Shown: one piece after another, positions 50,824-59,652 of the stretch | Layout: the number at the start of each line of letters is the position of its first letter | Numbering within the stretch: the first letter of the stretch is position 1 | DNA from: Acidobacteriota bacterium | GTDB lineage: Bacteria > Acidobacteriota > Terriglobia > Terriglobales > Acidobacteriaceae | Direction of reading: 5' to 3' | Length of the DNA stretch: 64,000 bases | Assembly: GCA_021816455.1 (NCBI GenBank) | Contig: JAKAXU010000009.1 | Coordinates: 21,995 to 85,994, forward strand | The notes under the pieces: model-generated | What the model saw: the letters and a program-made list of their open reading frames with translations, nothing else | The model's database searches: none | Told to the model about the DNA's origin: nothing | Position numbers and translations under genes: made by a program

Positions 50824-52179
50824 TTACTCACCCGTCGATGGAGGCTTTCCGGACGCATCGATTTTCTTCTGCCAGCCGGGCAGTGTCTGGTCACCGGTAA
50901 TCAGCCGCGCGCTGTCTGAAAACGTGAAGTAGGTCCACGCCCACGAAGTCAGAATCCCCAGCCGATTGCGAAAACCGATCAGGAAATAAATATGCACCAC
51001 CAGCCAGGTAATCCAGGCCACGAAGCCACCCCATCGCGCCTTGAATGGCCACTCGATTTTGGCCACTGCGGCCAGCCTGCCAATCGTCGCCATGTCACCT
51101 TTGTCAAAGTAGCGGAAGCCGGGACGCGGCCTTCCTGCAAGATCTGCGGCAATCAGGCGCGCCGCGTGACGCCCCATCTGCATCGCTGGCTGGGCCACAC
51201 CCGGCACGGCGTGTCCATCCTGCTCGAAGTGCGCCAGATCGCCGCAGACGAAGACCTCGCGCAGCCCCTGGGGATTCAGCTCCGCGTTCACCGGGACGGC
51301 ACCGCGTTTCGTTACCTCGACGCCCAGCATCCTGCCCAGCGGCGAAGCTGCGACGCCCGCCGCCCACAACACAACAGCCGCATCGATGCGTTCCTCGCCC
51401 ATCATGATCCATCCTGCCTCCACGTTCGTTACGTGCGTGCCGGTGCGCACCACAACGCCGAGCTTACGAAGCTGTTTTTCGGCCAGCGCGGAAAGCTCCT
51501 CGGGAAAGCTGGCCAGCACACGCGACCCGCCTTCGATGAGAATCACCTCCGACTCAGCCGGATCGATGTGGCGAAAATCCCGACGCAGGAAAAGCCGCGC
51601 AATATCGGAGATCGCGCCCGCCAGTTCCACTCCCGTCGGCCCGCCGCCGATAATCACAAACCGGAGCGGTGGATGCCAGCCCTGCTCGACCATCTGGCGC
51701 TCGGCCAGCTCGAAGGCCAGCAGCACGCGCCGCCGAATCTCCGTCGCGTCTTCAAGCGTCTTCAAGCCCGGAGCATTCGGCTTCCATTCGTCGTGGCCCA
51801 GGTAGGAGTGGGTTGCGCCCGTCGCCAGCACCAGATAGTCATAGCCAAGCCGCGCGCCACTCGCCAGCGCGAGAGAACGCCCGCCCGTGTCGATGCCCAT
51901 CACCTCATCCATCAGCACTTCGATATTCGAGTATCGGCGCAAAATGGTGCGGATCGGCTGGGCAATCTGCGCCGGAGACAGTACCGCCAACGCCACCTGG
52001 TAGAGCAGCGGCTGAAAGGTGTGATGGTTTCTACGATCCACCAGCGTCACGTCCACCGACAGCTTGCCCAGCGCCTCCGCAGCGTTGATGCCGGCAAAGC
52101 CTCCGCCCACGATGACTACGCGTGGTCGTCGCGTGCCAGTTCCACCCTGCCACCTCGCATTTTCGTTCGCTTCGCCCAT
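50824..52179 (-). CDS. ndh: Type II NADH dehydrogenase
   Basis: VVIVGGGFAGINAAEALG; LATGATHSYLGHDEW; VFVCGDLAHFEQDGHAVPGVAQPAMQMG. Confidence 0.93.
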   Translation of the reverse strand: MGEANENARWQGGTGTRRPRVVIVGGGFAGINAAEALGKLSVDVTLVDRRNHHTFQPLLYQVALAVLSPAQIAQPIRTILRRYSNIEVLMDEVMGIDTGGRSLALASGARLGYDYLVLATGATHSYLGHDEWKPNAPGLKTLEDATEIRRRVLLAFELAERQMVEQGWHPPLRFVIIGGGPTGVELAGAISDIARLFLRRDFRHIDPAESEVILIEGGSRVLASFPEELSALAEKQLRKLGVVVRTGTHVTNVEAGWIMMGEERIDAAVVLWAAGVAASPLGRMLGVEVTKRGAVPVNAELNPQGLREVFVCGDLAHFEQDGHAVPGVAQPAMQMGRHAARLIAADLAGRPRPGFRYFDKGDMATIGRLAAVAKIEWPFKARWGGFVAWITWLVVHIYFLIGFRNRLGILTSWAWTYFTFSDSARLITGDQTLPGWQKKIDASGKPPSTGE

Positions 52180-52256
52180 CTCGATTCCACGCTCCTCTTT
52201 CGAGAATGGCAGAAGCCTGACCGAAAATACGGAAAATCCTGGGAATCGGCTCGGAT

Positions 52257-55256
52257 TTACGGATGCTGCTCAACCGCGATCGTCAGCGTCGAAGTATCGC
52301 CTGTAGCCGCTACAGCGGTGAGATTTGTCGCCACGCCGGGAATCGACAGCGGCAGGAAACTCACCGTCCCGTCCAGCGCTGAGGTCAGCGTCACGCTCTG
52401 CTTTTCCAGCAGGGGTGCTTGCGCGCACCGCCCATGCGTCGGGCACGGCGGCGACCACGCATATAGCGCCTCAAACACCGCCACCGTCCCACCCCCCATC
52501 GGCACACCGTCCATATCCCGCACACGCAGTACCACCGGCATCGGCAACTGGTTTGCTACCAGGCTCTGGCTCGCGCCGCTCACTGCCTCCACATACGCAA
52601 ACTCCGGCCGGGATCCCAGCGCGGCAAAATTCACACAGTTCGACGTACCCACGACACAGGCCATCGAAGCCGTCGTCTGCCCTTCGGCCAATGGCCCGGC
52701 GATCAGCATGACGGTTGCCATTCCGCTCGCGTCCGTCTGCACCGACGCTGCCGGAGCCACCAGCCCGCTGCCACTCAGCCACTGCACCGCGATTCCGCCC
52801 GCCGGTGCCGCCCCCGCAAGGGCCAGCGCTTCGACCGGCCAGCTCACCGTCGCTCCTGCGGCCAAATGCAGCGTCGGCGTCAGTGCGGCAAGCGCAGGAG
52901 CCACACCGCCATAGAAATGCGCCTGCACGTTACTTCCGTTGTCCAGCCCCGCTGTCACCACCACCAATGCCGTGCTGATCGGCGTCACACTCAGTGTCGC
53001 CAATCCGTCGCCGCTCGTGGTCACCGTACAACTGCTGCGCCCGCAGCCCAACTCCGCCGTCGTCCCTCCCACGGTATACGTCACCGTCACGCTTCCGGCA
53101 GGCAACCCATTCCCTCCGTTCACCACCACCGAAAACGGTACCGGAACGCCCAGCGGAACCATATTCTGCGGTGCTCTCACCACTCCGATCACGTCGTTGG
53201 TTCGCGCGTCGAAGCTCACGCCGCCCGGAATGACCGTCGCCGCATTCCGACCCGCAAGATCGTCCACCTCCACGTCCTGCGAACCGATCGCCGTGGAAGC
53301 CGTCACCGTTGCCGTAATCTCCGTCGGCTCGATGCTGATCGCCGTCGCCGGAATCCCACCCACCTTCACGGTGTCACCGGAGTGAAATCCAAAACCGCGA
53401 ATCACAATCGTCCCGCCGGTCGAGGGCAGCCGCGCAGGTATCACAGAATCTGCATAGAGCACCCATCCCTGATAGGTGTAATCCGGCCGCCCATCCCCGC
53501 GCTGATCCGCCACGGCCAGCCGCACGATGTCGCTGCCGCGGCTGTTCACCTCCAGATACGTCACGCCGGTCGCCGTGTCATTCTGGGCCGGAGCGAAGAC
53601 CGCCGGAGCCGCGCCAATCAGCGCAAATCCGTCCCACACTCCGATGGTCGGCATCGCCTTCGTCGTCGTCGGCTGCCCGGCTTCGTTCAGCGCCTGCGTC
53701 ACCACGGTGAAGCTCCGGTTCGCGCGCACCGCAAAGGTGAACCAGTCCGTCTGCCCCACCGCGCCCAGGCGCCCGCTCCAGGCGCCCGTGCCAGGCAGTT
53801 GATGCGGATTGCCCGCAACTCCGATGGGCAAACGCGGCGCATATCCCTCCGGCTCACCCGCAGAATCCTCCACTGTCACGTTCACAGGCTGAATCGTGCC
53901 CGCCGACAGACCATTCAGCGTCAGAGTCGGCATCGTCCCTGAAGGCGCAGGATTGCCAATCTGATACGGACCCACCGAACTATTCAGAATATTCAGCGGA
54001 TTGATCGCCTCGAAGCTCACCTGATAGCTGGCCGCACTCATCCCCGGCGGCAGGGGAATCGCGCTCAGGTCGAAGAATCCCTGTTGCGACGGATCGCTGC
54101 CGCCAAACCGATCCAGCGGATTGCCCAGCGCATCGTTGTAGCCTGTAATCGCATTGCCTCGATTCCCCGCAAAATACTCCCCGGAGACCGCCGTCACCGT
54201 GTACTCATACATCGGGTTGCCGTTCGCATCCAGCGGACGAACGATAACGTTCACTCCCTGCATGCCTTGCCCGTTGCGAAACGAGATGGTCCCCTGAATG
54301 GAAACCGTATTTGCCGCCGTCAGCAGGTGCCCGGGATACTCCGACTGGTTGACCGAGGTCACCGGATACAACCGGCTGATCGCCGCCTGGTCGTCATAGC
54401 GCAGAGTCGTCGGATCTGGAATGCAGACTCCACCTGTCGCGCCGCAGGCTCCATTATTCGGCTGCATCACAGGCCAGCCCAGCGTTCCGTTCGGCTCGGC
54501 TGCCGGGTCCGTCAACGCCAACGGGTTTACCTGCGCATTATCCAGCCCCAGAATCCGCCCAAAGGCGCGCTGCAGTTGGAAATTCATCATCTCCACCAGC
54601 GACGGTTCCGTCGCGCACAGCCCGTTCAGCACGATCACCCCATGTGCGAAAGTCGCCTGCGGATTGAAGTTGTCGATCCACGCAAGCACTCCATTCTGCG
54701 CGCAGTTGTCCGGCACGCTTGCGCCAGCGCCCAGCAGCGCATTGATCACTGAGCCATCCGCGTCAAAAACCACGGCAATCGGCGTCGCCGTGGCCTGCGG
54801 CGTCACGTCCGCAGGAGCCGTAAACTGCTGATTCGCCGCCTGAACGTTGCTTCCGTTCACGTCCTCGGCCAGGCTCCCGGCATCGGTCAGATTCACCCCT
54901 GCCGTCGGCACCGCATTCCAAAAGGCGGCCGCCGCATCCACCATCCCCACCGCCTGCTGGTTGCTGATCGCTCCACTCAGCGACCCCTGATCGACGAAAT
55001 AGGAGATCGGCCCGTCGGCCAAGCGAATCGGCTGCCCCACCACCGCCGGGTTAAAGTACGCCACACCTGCCACATACTTTGGCCCACCCGCCTGCGCGGA
55101 GGAATTTGCCATGCCGACCAGCGCGATGAGCAGAATGGCACGCAGCCACCCGCGGCGCGAAGAGAGCGTTCCGGATTGCGGCAAACAAGGGCGCATTGTC
55201 GGGATGGCCGGCGATGAAGTGCAGCCACAAACCACCCCTTGCAATTCCGTGCGCAT
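52257..55256 (-). CDS. Large secreted surface protein with degenerate matrixin-like N-terminal domain and IPT/TIG/Ig-like repeats
   Basis: Signal peptide near AILLIALVGMANSSAQA; IPARLPSTGGTIVIRGFGFHSGDTVKVGGIPATAISIEPTEITATV (IPT/TIG); true start probably downstream of 55256. Confidence 0.82.
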   Translation of the reverse strand: MRTELQGVVCGCTSSPAIPTMRPCLPQSGTLSSRRGWLRAILLIALVGMANSSAQAGGPKYVAGVAYFNPAVVGQPIRLADGPISYFVDQGSLSGAISNQQAVGMVDAAAAFWNAVPTAGVNLTDAGSLAEDVNGSNVQAANQQFTAPADVTPQATATPIAVVFDADGSVINALLGAGASVPDNCAQNGVLAWIDNFNPQATFAHGVIVLNGLCATEPSLVEMMNFQLQRAFGRILGLDNAQVNPLALTDPAAEPNGTLGWPVMQPNNGACGATGGVCIPDPTTLRYDDQAAISRLYPVTSVNQSEYPGHLLTAANTVSIQGTISFRNGQGMQGVNVIVRPLDANGNPMYEYTVTAVSGEYFAGNRGNAITGYNDALGNPLDRFGGSDPSQQGFFDLSAIPLPPGMSAASYQVSFEAINPLNILNSSVGPYQIGNPAPSGTMPTLTLNGLSAGTIQPVNVTVEDSAGEPEGYAPRLPIGVAGNPHQLPGTGAWSGRLGAVGQTDWFTFAVRANRSFTVVTQALNEAGQPTTTKAMPTIGVWDGFALIGAAPAVFAPAQNDTATGVTYLEVNSRGSDIVRLAVADQRGDGRPDYTYQGWVLYADSVIPARLPSTGGTIVIRGFGFHSGDTVKVGGIPATAISIEPTEITATVTASTAIGSQDVEVDDLAGRNAATVIPGGVSFDARTNDVIGVVRAPQNMVPLGVPVPFSVVVNGGNGLPAGSVTVTYTVGGTTAELGCGRSSCTVTTSGDGLATLSVTPISTALVVVTAGLDNGSNVQAHFYGGVAPALAALTPTLHLAAGATVSWPVEALALAGAAPAGGIAVQWLSGSGLVAPAASVQTDASGMATVMLIAGPLAEGQTTASMACVVGTSNCVNFAALGSRPEFAYVEAVSGASQSLVANQLPMPVVLRVRDMDGVPMGGGTVAVFEALYAWSPPCPTHGRCAQAPLLEKQSVTLTSALDGTVSFLPLSIPGVATNLTAVAATGDTSTLTIAVEQHP

Positions 55257-55342
55257 GCATCGAGATTGCGCTTTGAAATCTCTACGTTAAAGAAAATCAA
55301 TGCGATAGAAGCACAATTGGCGCGCAAAGCGCCTTGGCGACG

Positions 55343-55370
55343 TAAGAAATTTCTCATGAGAGATTTCTTA
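55343..55370. repeat. 28-bp near-perfect palindrome
   Basis: TAAGAAATTTCTCATGAGAGATTTCTTA (one T/G mismatch pair across the dyad). Confidence 0.8.
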
Positions 55371-55397
55371 TCGGAATCCTCACATCCATACGCCGAC

Positions 55398-55598
55398 TCA
55401 TATCTCCGGGTAAAAATCGAAAAATGCGTCGATGCTCATCCGCAGCTGCTTTTCGATCTCTTCGCGCGAGCCTTCCAGAACGTGCATGGTCACGCGTCCC
55501 TCGTTTCCGCTGGCCAGCTCCAGCCGCGCATCTTCCACGCTCTTCACTTCGCCTTCCGGCACCAGTCGCAATCCATAAATCAGAGTCAGATTCGCCAT
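55398..55598 (-). CDS. Small hypothetical protein
   Basis: MANLTLIYGLRLVPEGEVKSVEDARLELASGNEGRVTMHVLEGSREEIEKQLRMSIDAFFDFYPEI; possible longer start at 55649. Confidence 0.7.
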   Translation of the reverse strand: MANLTLIYGLRLVPEGEVKSVEDARLELASGNEGRVTMHVLEGSREEIEKQLRMSIDAFFDFYPEI

Positions 55599-55708
55599 GT
55601 CCTTCATCCTATTCCTATAGATTCGTTCCGAATGGGTCGTACGCGCCACAACCGGGGCAAACTGCTCAGCTACAATCGAACCGAGTCACACAAAGATATC
55701 CATTATGA

Positions 55709-56698
55709 GTGCACAGCATGAGTGAACAGAGCGCCGCAGCCAGCCAGACAGGCAACCAGAACAACCCGACCGAAACCCGCGACGCCGTCATTCTCGGCTC
55801 CGGTTGCGCCGGCCTCACCGCCGCCATTTACACAGCGCGTGCCAACCTCAAGCCGTTGGTGCTTGAAGGTCATGAGCCTGGCGGGCAGCTTTCGATCACC
55901 ACACTGGTCGAGAACTTTCCCGGATGGCCCGAGGGCATTCAAGGCCCTGAGCTGATCGAAAACATGAAGAAGCAGGCCGCGCGCTTCGGCGCCGAGTTCC
56001 GTACCGAGCACCTGGTCTCTGCCGACCTCAGCGTCAAACCCTTCCGACTGAAGACCTCGGTCGGCGAAATCTGCACGCGCACACTCATCATTGCCTCCGG
56101 CGCGAGTGCGCGCTGGCTTGGACTTCCCAGTGAGCAGGCGCTCATCGGCCACGGAGTCTCCAGTTGCGCCACCTGCGACGGGTTCTTTTTCAAGGACCAG
56201 CAGATCGCGGTCGTGGGCGGCGGCGACACGGCCATGGAAGAGGCGCTGTTCCTTACGCGCTTCGCCTCAAAGATTCACCTGCTCCATCGTCGCGACAGCT
56301 TCCGGGCCAGCAAGGTGATGCTGGAGCGCGCCATGGCTCACCCGAAGATCGAGATCTGCACCAACACCGTCGTCGAAGAGGTGCTTGGCGTCGAAGAAAC
56401 GGCCATGCGCGGCCTTGTCGTCCGCAACACCCTCACGCATGAGACAAGCACGCTGCCCGTCACCGGACTCTTCCTCGGTATCGGCCACGAACCCAACGCC
56501 AAAATGTTCCATGGCCAGATTGATCTCGATGACGACGGCTACATCCTCACCCATTCCAATGTGCTCACGCGCGTTCCCGGCGTCTTTGCCTGCGGCGACG
56601 TGCAGGACCGCCGCTATCGCCAGGCCATCACCGCAGCCGGCACCGGCTGCATGGCCGCGCTTGAGGCCGAGAAGTACCTCGAAGAACATGGACACTGA
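55709..56698 (+). CDS. trxB: Thioredoxin reductase
   Basis: GSGCAGLTAAIYTARANLKPLVLEG; SSCATCDGFFF redox motif; VGGGDTAMEEA. Confidence 0.96.
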   Translation: MHSMSEQSAAASQTGNQNNPTETRDAVILGSGCAGLTAAIYTARANLKPLVLEGHEPGGQLSITTLVENFPGWPEGIQGPELIENMKKQAARFGAEFRTEHLVSADLSVKPFRLKTSVGEICTRTLIIASGASARWLGLPSEQALIGHGVSSCATCDGFFFKDQQIAVVGGGDTAMEEALFLTRFASKIHLLHRRDSFRASKVMLERAMAHPKIEICTNTVVEEVLGVEETAMRGLVVRNTLTHETSTLPVTGLFLGIGHEPNAKMFHGQIDLDDDGYILTHSNVLTRVPGVFACGDVQDRRYRQAITAAGTGCMAALEAEKYLEEHGH

Positions 56699-57413
56699 CA
56701 GCCAGTTGCGTGAGCGCCTGCTCCGGCTTGAGGAGTCTATCGCCGCAGCCTGTCGCGCCGCTGGCCGTTCCCGTTCTGAAGTCTCGCTGATGGCCGTCTC
56801 CAAGACGCACCCCGCCGAGGCGATGCTTGCTGCCGCTCAACTCGGCCTCACTCTCTTCGGCGAGAACCGCGTGCAGGAGTTTGCGCAGAAATCCGCGCAG
56901 CTCCAGCCCGGCCAGCGCACGTCGCTGCGCGTTCATCTCATTGGCCATCTGCAAAGCAACAAGGCAGCTCGCGCCGTCGAACTCTTTGACGGCATCGATT
57001 CGCTCGACTCACTGCCGCTCGCGCTGCGCCTCAACTCGGCCGCCGGAACCTGCGGCAAGCGTCTGCCCGTCCTGCTCGAAATCAAACTGAGCGACGAACC
57101 CACGAAAACCGGCCTTGCGCCCGGTTCGCTAACACTCGGCGAACTCCTCGAGCGTCTGCCTGAACTCGCTCATTTGCGCGTCGATGGGCTGATGGCCATC
57201 GCGCCGCTCGATGCTTCCCCGCAGCAAACATCCGTCTGTTTCCGCGCCCTGCGCCTTCTGCGCGACCAGATTGCGGCCGCGCACCAGCGCCTCAGCCTGC
57301 CCGAGCTTTCGATGGGCATGAGCGGGGACTTTGCGCTGGCCATCGCTGAAGGCTCCACGCGCATCCGCATTGGCACGGCGCTTTTCGGCGCGCGCCCTGC
57401 GCCTCTGCCATGA
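56688..57413 (+). CDS. YggS-family PLP homeostasis protein
   Basis: LMAVSKTHPAEAM, LFGENRVQEF, VHLIGHLQSNKAA, LSMGMSGDFALAIAEGSTRIRIGTALFG. Confidence 0.95.
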   Translation: MDTDSQLRERLLRLEESIAAACRAAGRSRSEVSLMAVSKTHPAEAMLAAAQLGLTLFGENRVQEFAQKSAQLQPGQRTSLRVHLIGHLQSNKAARAVELFDGIDSLDSLPLALRLNSAAGTCGKRLPVLLEIKLSDEPTKTGLAPGSLTLGELLERLPELAHLRVDGLMAIAPLDASPQQTSVCFRALRLLRDQIAAAHQRLSLPELSMGMSGDFALAIAEGSTRIRIGTALFGARPAPLP

Positions 57414-57721
57414 ATCCATCCTCTGCCTTGCGCGACCATCCCGAAGGCTGCACGCTTTCCGTGCGCGTTCAGCCCGGCGCGCGCAAAACCGCGTTCCTGG
57501 GCCTCAGCGCGGACGGCGCACGCTGGCGCATCGCCATCGCAGCGCCGCCCGTCGAAAACGCTGCCAACCACGCGCTCCTGCGTTTCCTGTCCGATCACTT
57601 CGCGCTTTCCCGCGCATCCGTCCGGCTGCTCAGCGGAGAACACGGCCGCGACAAGGTAATTTTGCTGCGCGGCGTCCGGCCGCATCAGATCCTCGCCCTG
57701 CTGCCCGCTGCCCCGCGCTGA
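57410..57721 (+). CDS. DUF167 (YggU) family protein
   Basis: VRVQPGARKTAFLGLSADGARWRIAIAAPPVENAANHALLRFLSDHFALSRASVRLLSGEHGRDKVI. Confidence 0.93.
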   Translation: MNPSSALRDHPEGCTLSVRVQPGARKTAFLGLSADGARWRIAIAAPPVENAANHALLRFLSDHFALSRASVRLLSGEHGRDKVILLRGVRPHQILALLPAAPR

Positions 57722-57796
57722 CTTCACCCGCGGCCATGGCAGCGGGTACACTCGCTGTGACCGCACTTCAACACTCCGCCTATCGCAGGGATCCGT

Positions 57797-59230
57797 ATGT
57801 CCTCGCTCTACGCACTCTGTCTCGCCGTCATAGTCGTTGCGCTGCTGGCCATCGCCATCTATCGCGCGACCACCGTCAAGACCAAAGCAGATTTTCTGGT
57901 CGCCGGCCGCTCTCTGCCCGCCATCGTTCTGGTCTTCACGCTGCTTAGCTCCTGGATTGGCGCCGGCTCGCTCTTTGCCGGCGCTGAAGCCGCATACCGC
58001 AACGGCTTCGCCGCGCTATGGATTCCCGCCGGGGGATGGATCGGCCTTCTGCTCATCTACTTCATCGCGCCGCGGGCGCGTCGCTTCGCCCGCTTCACCA
58101 TTCCCGATCTGCTCGAAGCGCGTTACAACCAGACGGCGCGTGTCCTCGGCACCATCGCCATCGTCTTCGCTTATACCGGAATCGCCAGCTATCAGTTTCG
58201 CGGCGGCGGAGATGTGCTCCATCTCATCTTTCCCGACATCGTCACACCCGCGCTCGGCACCTACATGATCGCCTTCTTCGTCATCGTGCTCACAGCGCTG
58301 GCCGGCATGTCCTCGGTCGCTTACTCGGACGTGCTCATCGGCAGTGTCGTCACGGTCATCTGCATCGTCGCCGCGCCGTATCTGCTGATTCATGCCGGCG
58401 GCTGGACGGGTGTCCGCGCCGCGCTGCCTGCCACCCACTTCCAGGTGCTTGGCAACCTCACTCCCATTCACGCACTGGAATTTCTCTTCCCCACGCTCCT
58501 GCTCATGCTGGGCAACCAGGCCATGTATCAGAAATTCTTCTCCGCGCGCTCCGAACGCGACGCGCGCATCTCCGTCGTCGGCTGGATCTTCGGTACAGTG
58601 ATTCTCGAATCGCTGATCGTCGTCATCGCTGTCTTCGGCTCGGCTTTGTTTCCCTCCGGGGAAGTCGCACAGCACCCGCGCGAGATCATCGCCTACACCG
58701 CGCGTCACGGCCTGCCTGCGATGCTCGGCGCGCTGCTGCTGGCCGCTGTCTTCGCCAAGGTCATCTCCACAGCTTCGAACTTTCTCTTTTCCCCGGCCAC
58801 CAATCTCGTCAACGACGTCTTCGTCCGCTACATCGCACCTGAAGCCGGCAACAAGCGCGTGCTCATCGTCAGCCGTATGATGGTCGTTCTGCTCGGCTGC
58901 TGGGCACTTTATCAGGCCGTTTATGCCGAAAGCATCCTGGAAAAAATGCTCTGGGCTTACACCATTTATTCCGCCGCGCTTACGCCTGTCATCCTTGCCG
59001 CGTTTTATTCGCGACGCGTCACCGCGTCGGCAGCCGTCGCCGCCATCGCCAGCGGAACTGCCATCACGCTGGCCTGGGATATGCCTGCATTTCGCAATTT
59101 CTTTCCCGCCTGGATTGCGGAGCGTGACGCGATCTTTCCCGCGCTCTTTGTCGCGCTCGCTGCGATGATTTTGCTCAGTTTCATCACAGCACCACCCACA
59201 GCCGAGCAGTTGGCCAGCCTCGGCGAGTAA
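57797..59230 (+). CDS. Sodium:solute symporter (SSS family)
   Basis: VKTKADFLVAGRSLPAIVLVFTLLSSWIGAGSLFAGAEAAYRNGFAALWIPAGG; multi-TM. Confidence 0.93.
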   Translation: MSSLYALCLAVIVVALLAIAIYRATTVKTKADFLVAGRSLPAIVLVFTLLSSWIGAGSLFAGAEAAYRNGFAALWIPAGGWIGLLLIYFIAPRARRFARFTIPDLLEARYNQTARVLGTIAIVFAYTGIASYQFRGGGDVLHLIFPDIVTPALGTYMIAFFVIVLTALAGMSSVAYSDVLIGSVVTVICIVAAPYLLIHAGGWTGVRAALPATHFQVLGNLTPIHALEFLFPTLLLMLGNQAMYQKFFSARSERDARISVVGWIFGTVILESLIVVIAVFGSALFPSGEVAQHPREIIAYTARHGLPAMLGALLLAAVFAKVISTASNFLFSPATNLVNDVFVRYIAPEAGNKRVLIVSRMMVVLLGCWALYQAVYAESILEKMLWAYTIYSAALTPVILAAFYSRRVTASAAVAAIASGTAITLAWDMPAFRNFFPAWIAERDAIFPALFVALAAMILLSFITAPPTAEQLASLGE

Positions 59231-59235
59231 CCGCC

Positions 59236-59565
59236 ATGCCAATCGCCCGCATGCTCGTCGAGTTGCGCATCCCCACCGCGCGCTCGCTCAAAGATCGCCG
59301 TCAGGTCGTCCGTTCGCTCAAGGATCGTCTGCGCCACGGCTTCAACCTCTCGGTTGCCGAACTCGACGAAACCGTCCTCTGGCAAAGCGCGACGATTGGC
59401 ATCGTCGCCATCTCCTGCTCGCGCGACTACCTGCGCGCAGAAATGGAGATCGTCGAGCAAGCAGTCACCCGCATGGCCACCGAACTCGGCGCAGAGATCG
59501 AAGACTGCTGGTGGGAGTTTGTCGAGCCGGACGCAAGCGATAACATTACCGACAAACTATCCTGA
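59236..59565 (+). CDS. DUF503 family protein
   Basis: LRIPTARSLKDRRQVVRSLKDRLRHGFNLSVAELDETVLWQSATIGIVAIS. Confidence 0.92.
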   Translation: MPIARMLVELRIPTARSLKDRRQVVRSLKDRLRHGFNLSVAELDETVLWQSATIGIVAISCSRDYLRAEMEIVEQAVTRMATELGAEIEDCWWEFVEPDASDNITDKLS

Positions 59566-59652
59566 AACCGTTCCAAACTGCGCGTGGTACCCTACTTTAC
59601 ATTCCTCCCGCCGACCGGCGTGACCATCGTCCACGTTTTCGCAAGGAGCTTC

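Noticed and set aside
50992-52914. 640-aa plus-strand ORF antisense to ndh and the surface protein
   Set aside because: Spans two well-supported opposite-strand genes; composition typical of a codon-bias shadow ORF.
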